Positions 1 to 9,079 of a stretch of 64,000 nt of DNA are shown here, piece after piece. Below the pieces are notes generated by a model that made no database searches, had not been told where the DNA came from, and saw only the letters and a list, made by a program, of their open reading frames with translations. The DNA comes from Sphingomonas sp. BT-65. Its GTDB lineage: Bacteria; Pseudomonadota; Alphaproteobacteria; Sphingomonadales; Sphingomonadaceae. Location: the NCBI RefSeq assembly GCF_026107375.2, contig NZ_JAPCIA010000002.1, positions 1 to 64,000 of the forward strand, given 5' to 3'. Position 1 is the first letter of the stretch; each line of letters begins with the position of its first letter. The position numbers were made by a program, and so were the translations under genes.

Positions 1-1
1 C

Positions 2-80
2 CCCGCCGACGTAGTCGGCGGGCTACGCCCGCCGCCCCTCCACCAGCCTGCGGCTGGTCCCCCTCCCCCGGTGGGGGAGG
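2..80. repeat. three tandem hairpins downstream of hisI
   Basis: Three stem-loops follow each other: CCCGCCGAC/GTCGGCGGG (2-10 and 14-22), ACCAGC/GCTGGT (about 43-58) and CCTCCCCC/GGGGGAGG (about 62-80). They lie just past the hisI stop. They could end transcription or be remnants of small palindromic repeats of the kind scattered in sphingomonad genomes. The left side is cut by the window edge. Confidence 0.6.
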
Positions 81-100
81 AACTTGGAAGTCGCCTTGCA

Positions 101-460
101 TCAATCGCGCACCAGCGCGCCATTCTCGATGCGTCGGAAGAAGCAGCTGCGCTCGCCGGTGTGGCAGGCGGGACCCGCGGCCTCGACCTTGAGCCACAGC
201 GCGTCCTGGTCGCAGTCGATCCGCGCCTCGACCACACGCAGCACGTTGCCCGAGCTCTCGCCCTTCTTCCACAGCCGCCCCTTGCTGCGCGACCAGAACC
301 ACGCCTCGCCGGTGTCGAGCGTCTTGGCCAGCGCGTCTGCATTCATGTGGGCGAGCATGAGCAGCTCGCCGGTGGCGGCGTCGGTGGCGACGGCGGTGAT
401 CAGGCCGTTGGCGTCGTATTTGGGATCGAGGGTCAGGGTGGAGTCGCGCGGGTCGGTCAT
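101..460 (-). CDS. hisI: phosphoribosyl-AMP cyclohydrolase
   Basis: Opens the adenine ring of phosphoribosyl-AMP in the third step of histidine synthesis; a cytoplasmic zinc enzyme. The 119-residue product has the usual length of the stand-alone HisI, without a fused HisE. Cys83, Cys99 and Cys106 have exactly the 16/7 spacing of the known zinc-binding cysteines, and the acidic stretch after Cys83 fits the magnesium site. Conserved blocks such as [10 protein letters not shown] and [10 protein letters not shown] are present. No other his gene is in the window, so the gene is isolated from the rest of its pathway here. Confidence 0.96.
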   Translation of the reverse strand: MTDPRDSTLTLDPKYDANGLITAVATDAATGELLMLAHMNADALAKTLDTGEAWFWSRSKGRLWKKGESSGNVLRVVEARIDCDQDALWLKVEAAGPACHTGERSCFFRRIENGALVRD

Positions 461-488
461 GGAGCGGTGTTAGCCAACCGCCATAGCT

Positions 489-582
489 CCGTCATGCTGA
501 ACTTGTTTCAGCATCCATCGTGCAACCAGCGGCTCAGTCGCCTGTGGAGAGATGGACCCTGAAACAAGTTCAGGGTGACGGA
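489..582. repeat. 94-bp dispersed inverted-repeat element, copy 1
   Basis: The ends form an imperfect inverted repeat: the left arm starts CCGTCATGCTGAACTTG and the right arm ends CAAGTTCAGGGTGACGGA. The centre is unique sequence. A second copy at 38736-38829 matches at 92 of 94 positions. There is no reading frame inside. It sits between the start of hisI and the end of katG. It looks like a REP/MITE-type element. Confidence 0.85.
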
Positions 583-631
583 AGTAGAAATAAGTGGCCG
601 CGGCAAGGTCCCGCCGCGGCCATTTCATTCG

Positions 632-2932
<2,301 letters not shown>

Positions 2933-2983
2933 TCACGTAACTGATGTGTCATCGATTGGGTCGAACGGATGTTTGCCCTCATT

Positions 2984-3088
2984 GTCACCCCGGCCTCGTG
3001 CCGGGGCCCACCGAGGGGAAGGCGATGGACAAGAGGTTCAACCGTATCGCGGGAGGCTGAGTGGACCCCGGCACGGGGCCGGGGTGAC
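2984..3088. repeat. long inverted repeat, 28-bp arms
   Basis: Arms at 2984-3011 and 3061-3088 match in inverted orientation at 26 of 28 positions; the outer edge reads GTCACCCCGGCC on the left and GGCCGGGGTGAC on the right. The 49-bp centre is unique. Overall design is like the 489-582 element but the sequence differs. It lies in the katG upstream region. Confidence 0.8.
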
Positions 3089-3141
3089 GGTTGGGATTTC
3101 CCGCTTCGCTGCGAAGTCAGAAAGAAGAAGACCCTCCCCAA

Positions 3142-3180
3142 CCCTCCCGCAAGCGGGAGGGGCTAGAAAGCGGGAGGGGC
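3142..3180. terminator. GC-rich palindrome downstream of the Rho-N-like gene
   Basis: CCCTCCCGC/GCGGGAGGG (3142-3150 and 3153-3161) is followed by a second copy of GCGGGAGGGGCT. Read on the minus strand this follows the stop of the 3193-3441 gene, so it may terminate that transcript. The same CCCTCCCGC-type palindrome is a common intergenic repeat in sphingomonads. Confidence 0.5.
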
Positions 3181-3192
3181 TTTAAGGCCGTT

Positions 3193-3441
3193 TCAGCCCT
3201 TGCGGATCGCCTTGATCAGCTCGTCCTTGTCCATGTCCGAGCGGCCCTCGATCCCGATCTCCTTCGCCTCGTCGTAAAGCTCGTCCTTGCTGCGGTTCTC
3301 GAGATGCGCGCTGTCGTGATCGATCGTGCCGCCGGCATAGGCGTTGGCGATGCGCGCGGCCTTCTCCTTGCTCGCACCGGCCTCGCGCAAATCCTCATAG
3401 ACCTTGTCGCTCTTGATCGTCGGGCCATGGTCCTTGGCCAT
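3193..3441 (-). CDS. small Rho-N/SAP-like domain protein (DUF7218-like)
   Basis: The product is 82 residues, hydrophilic and highly charged. The C-terminal half (from LENRSKDELYDEAKEIGIEG to DELIKAIRKG) has the two-helix pattern of the Rho-termination-factor N-terminal/SAP fold, often linked to nucleic-acid binding. The N-terminal half resembles small stress-associated bacterial proteins. The start at 3441 was chosen because the minus strand reads GGAGAGGAAGG just before ATG and homologous text begins there; longer in-frame starts have no such site. It lies alone between katG and purF. The biochemical role is unknown. Confidence 0.75.
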   Translation of the reverse strand: MAKDHGPTIKSDKVYEDLREAGASKEKAARIANAYAGGTIDHDSAHLENRSKDELYDEAKEIGIEGRSDMDKDELIKAIRKG

Positions 3442-3581
3442 CCTTCCTCTCCTTGCCGTTCGGGCAAGCAAACGCATGCGGAAACGCTGGGGTCCCGGGA
3501 TTGATGTTACAAACAGGCGACAAGTGCGGATCGAACGCCTATATGCCCGCCCATCGACCACGAATCCCCCGCGAAGGGCCG

Positions 3582-5033
3582 ATGCTGACCACAAATCCGT
3601 TCGATGACGACAAGCTGCGCGAAGAGTGCGGTATCTTCGGCGTTTCCGGTGCCGACGGCGCAGCTGCGCTCGTCGCGCTGGGGCTCCATGCGCTCCAGCA
3701 CCGCGGCCAGGAGGCCGCCGGGATCACCAGCTGGGACGGCGCGCATTTCCACACCCATCGCGCGATGGGCCATGTCGCGGGCAATTTCGACCGCGACGAG
3801 GTGATCCGCGCGCTGCCGGGCGGTGTCGCCTGCGGGCATGTCCGCTACTCGACCACCGGCGAGACCGCGCTGCGCAACGTCCAGCCGCTCTATGCCGAGC
3901 TGGCCAATGGCGGCTTCGCGGTGGCGCACAACGGCAACATCTCCAACGCGATCCACCTGCGCCGCGAGCTGATCCAGCGCGGGTCGATCTTCCAGTCGAC
4001 CTCGGACACCGAGACGATCATCCACCTCGTCGCGACCAGCGGCTATCGCGACCTGCTCGACCGGTTCATCGATGCGCTGAAGCAGATCGAGGGCGCCTAT
4101 TCGCTGATCTGCATGACGCCCGAGGGGATGATCGCGTGCCGCGACCCGCTCGGCATCCGCCCGCTGGTGATGGGCAAGCTCGGCGACACCTTCATCTTCG
4201 CGTCGGAGACGGTCGCGCTCGACGTGGTCGGCGCCGACTATGTCCGCGACGTCGAGCCGGGCGAACTGGTGATCGTGCAGGACGGCGAGCTGCGCTCGAT
4301 CCGCCCGTTCACTGCGATCGCGCCGCGGCCGTGCATCTTCGAATGGGTCTATTTCTCGCGCCCCGATTCGATCGCGCAGAACCGCTCGGTCTATGGCGTG
4401 CGCAAGGCGATCGGCGCGCAGCTGGCGATCGAATCCGGGATCGATGCCGATCTGGTCGTGCCGGTGCCGGATTCGGGCGTGCCCGCCGCGATCGGCTATG
4501 CGCAGGAGTCGGGCATCCCGTTCGAGCTAGGGATCATCCGCTCGCATTATGTCGGCCGTACCTTCATCCAGCCGAGCGCCGAGGTGCGTCGCCTGGGCGT
4601 CAAGCTCAAGCACAACGCCAATCGCGATCTGATCCAGGGCAAGCGCATCGTGCTGATCGACGATTCGATCGTGCGCGGCACCACCAGCCTCAAGATCGTC
4701 GAGATGCTGCGCGAGGCCGGAGCCGCCGAGGTGCACATGCGCATCGCCAGCCCCCCGACCACGCATAGCTGCTTCTACGGCGTCGATACGCCCGAGCGCT
4801 CGAAGCTGCTCGCGGCGAAGATGAACGTGCCGGGCATGGCGCAGTTCATCAAGGCCGACAGCCTAGCCTTCGTGTCGATCGACGGCCTCTATCGCGCGCT
4901 GGGCGAAGCCGAGCGCGGCGACGTGCTGCCGCGCTATTGCGACGCCTGCTTCACCGGCGACTATCCCACCTCCCTCACCGACCATAACGAGCAGGGCGCG
5001 GACCAGCTCGCGCTGCTCGACGAACCGGCCTGA
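3582..5033 (+). CDS. purF: amidophosphoribosyltransferase
   Basis: First committed step of purine synthesis: transfers ammonia from glutamine to PRPP. The start at 3582 gives 483 residues with a 15-residue propeptide that would be removed to expose the catalytic Cys16 (EECGIFG). The C-terminal phosphoribosyltransferase domain has the PRPP loop VLIDDSIVRGTTS. Cysteines in RPCIFEW, THSCFYG and RYCDACFTG match the four ligands of the iron-sulfur (Bacillus-type) enzymes. A longer in-frame extension upstream to 3453 is not family-like. An SDR gene follows 5 bases after the stop. Confidence 0.97.
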   Translation: MLTTNPFDDDKLREECGIFGVSGADGAAALVALGLHALQHRGQEAAGITSWDGAHFHTHRAMGHVAGNFDRDEVIRALPGGVACGHVRYSTTGETALRNVQPLYAELANGGFAVAHNGNISNAIHLRRELIQRGSIFQSTSDTETIIHLVATSGYRDLLDRFIDALKQIEGAYSLICMTPEGMIACRDPLGIRPLVMGKLGDTFIFASETVALDVVGADYVRDVEPGELVIVQDGELRSIRPFTAIAPRPCIFEWVYFSRPDSIAQNRSVYGVRKAIGAQLAIESGIDADLVVPVPDSGVPAAIGYAQESGIPFELGIIRSHYVGRTFIQPSAEVRRLGVKLKHNANRDLIQGKRIVLIDDSIVRGTTSLKIVEMLREAGAAEVHMRIASPPTTHSCFYGVDTPERSKLLAAKMNVPGMAQFIKADSLAFVSIDGLYRALGEAERGDVLPRYCDACFTGDYPTSLTDHNEQGADQLALLDEPA

Positions 5034-5038
5034 AATCC

Positions 5039-5749
5039 ATGACCGACAAGCAATTCACCGGGCGCGCCGCGCTCGTCACCGGCGCGAGCCGCGGCATCGG
5101 CGCGGCGACCGCCACGGCGCTCGCCGCGCAGGGCGCACACGTCATCCTCACCGCGCGCACTGCAGGCGGGCTCGAGGAAGTCGAGGAGGCGATCCACGCC
5201 GCCGGCGGCACCGCGACGATCGCCCCGATGGACCTGCTCGAGACCGACTCGATCCCCCGCCTCGCCGCAGCGGTGGCCGAGCGCTGGGGACAGCTCGACA
5301 TCCTGGTGCTCAACGCCGCCGCGCTCGGCTCGCTCGCGGCGATCGCCGCGTTCGATCCCAAGGAAGTGGCCAAGACGCTGGCACTCAACGTCAGCGCGCA
5401 GGCGGCGCTGCTCGGCGCGTTCGATCCGCTGCTGCGCAAGGCCGAGGCGGGACGCGTGATCGGCCTCACCTCAACCGTCGCGCGCAAGCCGCGCGCCTTC
5501 TGGGGCCTCTATGGCGCGACCAAGGCGGCGTTCGAGAATCTGGTGCTGAGCTATGGCGAGGAAGTGCGCAACCTGACCCAGGTGCGCGTCGCCTTGCTCA
5601 ACCCCGGCGCCACGCGCACCAGGATGCGCGCCCGCGCCTATCCGGGTGAAACACCCGAGAGCGTCAAGCCGCCGGAGGTAGTGGCGGATCGCATCGTCGC
5701 GTTGCTCGGCGAGGATTTCGAGACGGGCGCGTTCGAGACGCTCGACTAG
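5039..5749 (+). CDS. short-chain dehydrogenase/reductase
   Basis: NAD(P)-dependent oxidoreductase of the classical SDR family, 236 residues. The cofactor motif TGASRGIG is at residues 14-21, NAA follows near residue 93, and the catalytic S...YGATK block is present. The substrate cannot be read from the sequence. The start lies 5 bases after the purF stop, so the two genes are probably co-transcribed, a layout common in sphingomonads. The 3' end overlaps the convergent protease-endonuclease gene by 4 bases. Confidence 0.93.
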   Translation: MTDKQFTGRAALVTGASRGIGAATATALAAQGAHVILTARTAGGLEEVEEAIHAAGGTATIAPMDLLETDSIPRLAAAVAERWGQLDILVLNAAALGSLAAIAAFDPKEVAKTLALNVSAQAALLGAFDPLLRKAEAGRVIGLTSTVARKPRAFWGLYGATKAAFENLVLSYGEEVRNLTQVRVALLNPGATRTRMRARAYPGETPESVKPPEVVADRIVALLGEDFETGAFETLD

Positions 5750-7641
5750 CGGATATCGGCGTCGAACAGCGGGCCGAAGTCGAGGCCGGTCAAGCGCGCG
5801 ATCTCGCGCAGCGGCGTTGGGCCGCTCGACGCGGGGAAGCTGTAGGGCGCCTCCCGGATCACCACCCGTTCCACCTCGCGCGTCTGCCACAGCAGATAGC
5901 CGGCCGAACGCAACCGCCCGCCTTGCTCGAACGCGACGATCTTCCAGAACGCGCGCGGGATCTTGACGCCCTTGACCAGCGGGTCGCGCGGATCGAGCAC
6001 GGGGCCGGTGAACACCGAGACGCGACGGTCCTGCGTATTGGTGGTGTTGAGGACCAGATCCTCGAGATCGCTCCAATTGCTCTGATCGCGGGTGAGCGGG
6101 GTGAGGCGATGCCAGCGCTCCTCCTGCGGCGAGCAGTTGGTCATGTAGAAGGTATCGTCATTGGCGATGCGCGGCGTGCGCAGGACATCGCCCGGCGGCG
6201 CCCATACCGGATCGAGCCGGCGCACGAGATGACCGAAATCGAACGAGGAGAGGTCGTAGAGGCGCGGGCCGAGCTGGTCGGCCTCGGCGATGCGGTCGTC
6301 GAACATCCATTTGTCCGACGCCGCCTCGGGCTGGATGCCGGGTTCGAGCGGGCGATCGGGATCGCGGTCCTTGCGGCCAAGCGCCATCATGCGCGAGCCA
6401 TCGATGTTGACCGCGGTGAACAGCGCCAGCTTGCGCGACATCGACATCACGATCGAGAAATGCTGATAGTTCAGCACATGGCCCGATCCGTCGAGCAACG
6501 GCGTCACATCCGACTCGAGCCAGTCGGGCACGAAATCGTCGATCGGAACGGCAAGGTCACCGCCGCCCAAGAAATCGGCCCGATAGCCCTCGCGCGGGCC
6601 GACCGGCTTGACGCGGACATTGGTCCACCGGCTTTCGAGCACCGTCGCGTCGCCGTCGCCATCACCCGCTAGCACAGTCGGCGCCGCGGGACGGCCATTG
6701 CCCTGGACGCTCGGACTGTTGAGCAACTCGAGCGCGGCAGCCGCCTGCTCGGCCCCTGCGGACAGTTCGATGCCGGTCTCCAATGCCTTCAGGATCGCGC
6801 TGATCCGGATCCCACGGTTGTGCAGTTCCGGCCGGCCCTTGGTCATCCGCCCGGTCTCGATCGCGGCATGGTGCAGCGCGACGAGCTGCCAGTAGCGGTT
6901 GAACACCGGCGAGCCCGACGATCCGTAATCGGTGTCGTTGGTGTAGAGGATGTAGGGCGCCTGATCGTCGCGGAACACGCACTGGCTCTCGAACAGGCAG
7001 ATCAACTTCATCTGGCCGTCGGGATGCTGCAGCACGATCGTCGGCTGGCCCTCGAGGATCTTGTGGCGCTTGGCGTCCATCGGGAGCCAGCCCTGCGCGG
7101 CGAGCTCGCCGGGGCCGCCATCCTCGGTCGGACGGACCGCCACGAGCGTGAAGTCACACTGGTCCTGAGGCGAGGTGATGAACAGCCGCTCCGGTTCCAG
7201 CAGGAAGCGGCGCTTCGGCAGCGGCTGTTCATCGGCATCGAGCTCATAGCCGAACTCGGCGATCGCCTCGGCCGCGGCATCGGCGCTCGGCAACACGTGA
7301 TTGTTGGTGATCAGCAGGCCGGGCGCGACGAGGAAGCCGGTGCCGAGATGCCGCGGACCGAAATCCACGAGCCGGCATACGGCGCGCGACGCACGCATGC
7401 CGCGCTCCAGGAAGTTGACTGGCGCCTTGTCGTCCGAGCCGACGCTCGCCTCGAACCGCCCTTCCGCGACGGTCGCGTGCCGCGCATGGGCGATGGCTTC
7501 CTCGCGCGGCCGGGCCTCGATCGGCCCCTCACGCTCGGCCGCGTCGACCCGTTGCTGGATCTCGTCTGCCTTGTCCTCGATATAGGCGCGCGCCTCGGCG
7601 TTCAGTTCGCCCTGCGCATCCTCGACCCGTTTGTTGAGCAT
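5746..7641 (-). CDS. trypsin-like protease fused to DNA/RNA non-specific endonuclease
   Basis: A 631-residue two-domain protein with no signal peptide. The N-terminus (1-60) is charged and probably helical. Residues 90-260 form a trypsin-like peptidase: His115 in ITNNHVL, Asp163 in QCDFTLV and Ser242 in GSSGSPVF. Residues about 340-600 form an EndoG/NucA-type nuclease: His471 in FDFGHLVRR replaces the usual DRGH context, and Asn502 in YMTNCSPQ fits the metal ligand. Both active sites look complete. No immunity gene or secretion signal is adjacent; the gene stands alone between a convergent SDR and an alpha/beta hydrolase. A role in stress or phage-triggered self-destruction, or in macromolecule turnover, is possible but is only inference. 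Confidence 0.85.
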   Translation of the reverse strand: MLNKRVEDAQGELNAEARAYIEDKADEIQQRVDAAEREGPIEARPREEAIAHARHATVAEGRFEASVGSDDKAPVNFLERGMRASRAVCRLVDFGPRHLGTGFLVAPGLLITNNHVLPSADAAAEAIAEFGYELDADEQPLPKRRFLLEPERLFITSPQDQCDFTLVAVRPTEDGGPGELAAQGWLPMDAKRHKILEGQPTIVLQHPDGQMKLICLFESQCVFRDDQAPYILYTNDTDYGSSGSPVFNRYWQLVALHHAAIETGRMTKGRPELHNRGIRISAILKALETGIELSAGAEQAAAALELLNSPSVQGNGRPAAPTVLAGDGDGDATVLESRWTNVRVKPVGPREGYRADFLGGGDLAVPIDDFVPDWLESDVTPLLDGSGHVLNYQHFSIVMSMSRKLALFTAVNIDGSRMMALGRKDRDPDRPLEPGIQPEAASDKWMFDDRIAEADQLGPRLYDLSSFDFGHLVRRLDPVWAPPGDVLRTPRIANDDTFYMTNCSPQEERWHRLTPLTRDQSNWSDLEDLVLNTTNTQDRRVSVFTGPVLDPRDPLVKGVKIPRAFWKIVAFEQGGRLRSAGYLLWQTREVERVVIREAPYSFPASSGPTPLREIARLTGLDFGPLFDADIR

Positions 7642-7733
7642 CGCGGAGGTCCTCCCCGGCTCATCTCCCTACGCCCCTGCCACGACTCTTCCATGACGCG
7701 GGCGGCGAATAGGTCCGGAACGGGTCGATGCGG

Positions 7734-8624
7734 TCACCCCGCCAGGAACGCCTTCACCTCTGCCTGGAAGAACGGCGCGTTGTCCCACATGATGAAGTGC
7801 GCCGAGTTCGGCACGCGCTTCAGCACCGCGCCTTTCAGCGGGGCGTAGGACATCTGGTAATAGCCATCCATCTGCGCATCGGTCACCGGCGCGCCCTTGG
7901 GCGAGACGTAGAGCACGACGGTCTTGGCGGTGATCTTCGACAGTTCGGGGATCAGGTTGGTCATCACCAGTTCGCCATAGGCGCGCGCCGAGACGTCGCG
8001 GTCGGACTTCATCGCATCGTCGAGCGCGCCGGCGCGCATGTTTTCGGTCGCGACCATGCTGGCGATCGTGCCTTCGAGCTGCTTGGCATAGGCATCGGCC
8101 GGTGAGGTGCGCATGCCGTTCATGATCCCGTCGGCGATCGGCTTGAGCGTCGCCGGCGTCGCGTTGGGCCCGCCGAACATCGCGCCCATGAAGGGGAACA
8201 TGTCGACGATCATCAGCTTGGACACGCTCGCGGGGTGGCGAGCGGCGAGCATCATGCCCATCGTCCCGCCCATCGAATGGCCGATCACTGCGACGGGCCC
8301 AAGCTTCTGCTCGGCGATGTAGCGCGCGATCTCCTCGGCCACCGGCGCGGCGACGTCGCCCGCGGTGTTGCCGCCCTTGTCGGTGCCGGCGAACCCATGG
8401 ACCTGGACCTTGTGCCAGCGATATCCGGGCACCGCCGCGATCATCTCCTTCCACACCCGCGGCGAGGAGGAGAGGCCGGGGATCAGGATCACGTCCTTGC
8501 CCTTCCCTTCCACCGTCACGGTGATGCGGGTGGAGGTGAAATCCTTCGCCGTGGCGGGCGCGGGCAATAGCGCTGCAGTCAGCAGCATGGCGAAGAAGGC
8601 GAACAGGCCGCGGCGGTGAATCAT
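7734..8624 (-). CDS. exported alpha/beta hydrolase
   Basis: 296 residues with a signal peptide (MIHRRGLFAFFAMLLTAALL, cleavage after about Ala26). The alpha/beta-hydrolase fold shows the nucleophile elbow GHSMGG (Ser117), an oxyanion region ILIPGLSSSP near residue 47, and the late His276 in SAHFIMW. Likely a periplasmic esterase or related hydrolase; the substrate is unknown. It is followed on the same strand by nothing recognisable before the nuclease gene. The spacing to the 142-residue gene upstream is small (26 bases), so they may be co-transcribed. Confidence 0.9.
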   Translation of the reverse strand: MIHRRGLFAFFAMLLTAALLPAPATAKDFTSTRITVTVEGKGKDVILIPGLSSSPRVWKEMIAAVPGYRWHKVQVHGFAGTDKGGNTAGDVAAPVAEEIARYIAEQKLGPVAVIGHSMGGTMGMMLAARHPASVSKLMIVDMFPFMGAMFGGPNATPATLKPIADGIMNGMRTSPADAYAKQLEGTIASMVATENMRAGALDDAMKSDRDVSARAYGELVMTNLIPELSKITAKTVVLYVSPKGAPVTDAQMDGYYQMSYAPLKGAVLKRVPNSAHFIMWDNAPFFQAEVKAFLAG

Positions 8625-8650
8625 GGCAATCCTCCCGGTTTCGGCGGAAA

Positions 8651-9079
8651 CTATCGGGGGCGGATCGGCTCGTCCATCTCGATCACGATATCCTCATCGA
8701 CCGCGGCCTCCTCGTCGAGCTCCTCCACGCTGAACGCCTCGCGGTACATCACGAAGCTGCCGTGATAGCCGGAGAAGCGCCATTCCCCGGACACCTCGGT
8801 GCCGTCGGCACTGATCGTCCCCGCATAAGCGACCGAATGGGCGAGCGCGCCCGCCGGGTCGTATTGCTTGGTGAAGCGCAGCTGCGTGCCCGTGCGATCG
8901 CCGTCGACAAAGGCGCGGCGGATATCCTCCGCGCCGGTCGTGTCGGGCTCGGTGATCGTGCCGCTGACTGCGCCGCCGGTCTCCTCGAGATGGGCGATGA
9001 AGCTGTTCTCCTCAACCTCCCAGGAGGAGGCAAAGTAGCGGCCGTACCAGACGCCGCTGACGTCGCGCGGATCGCTCAC
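8651..9079 (-). CDS. hypothetical protein coupled to the EAL gene
   Basis: 142 residues, not assigned to a family. It has the pattern of a single small beta-barrel: SGVWYGRYFAS at the start, repeated short beta stretches (AVSGTITEPD, VAYAGTISADG, VSGEWRFSGYHGSF) and a strongly acidic tail (EELDEEAAVDEDIVIEMDE). No signal peptide. The GTG start at 9079 overlaps the stop of the upstream EAL gene (GTGA, 4 bases), which argues for coupled translation and for a shared role. A longer upstream extension in the same frame is only a shadow of the EAL gene. Confidence 0.75.
   Translation of the reverse strand: MSDPRDVSGVWYGRYFASSWEVEENSFIAHLEETGGAVSGTITEPDTTGAEDIRRAFVDGDRTGTQLRFTKQYDPAGALAHSVAYAGTISADGTEVSGEWRFSGYHGSFVMYREAFSVEELDEEAAVDEDIVIEMDEPIRPR

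Noticed and set aside
7642..7733. Immunity or partner gene for the protease-endonuclease
   Set aside because: The 92-base gap is too short and no frame with a ribosome site is present on either side.
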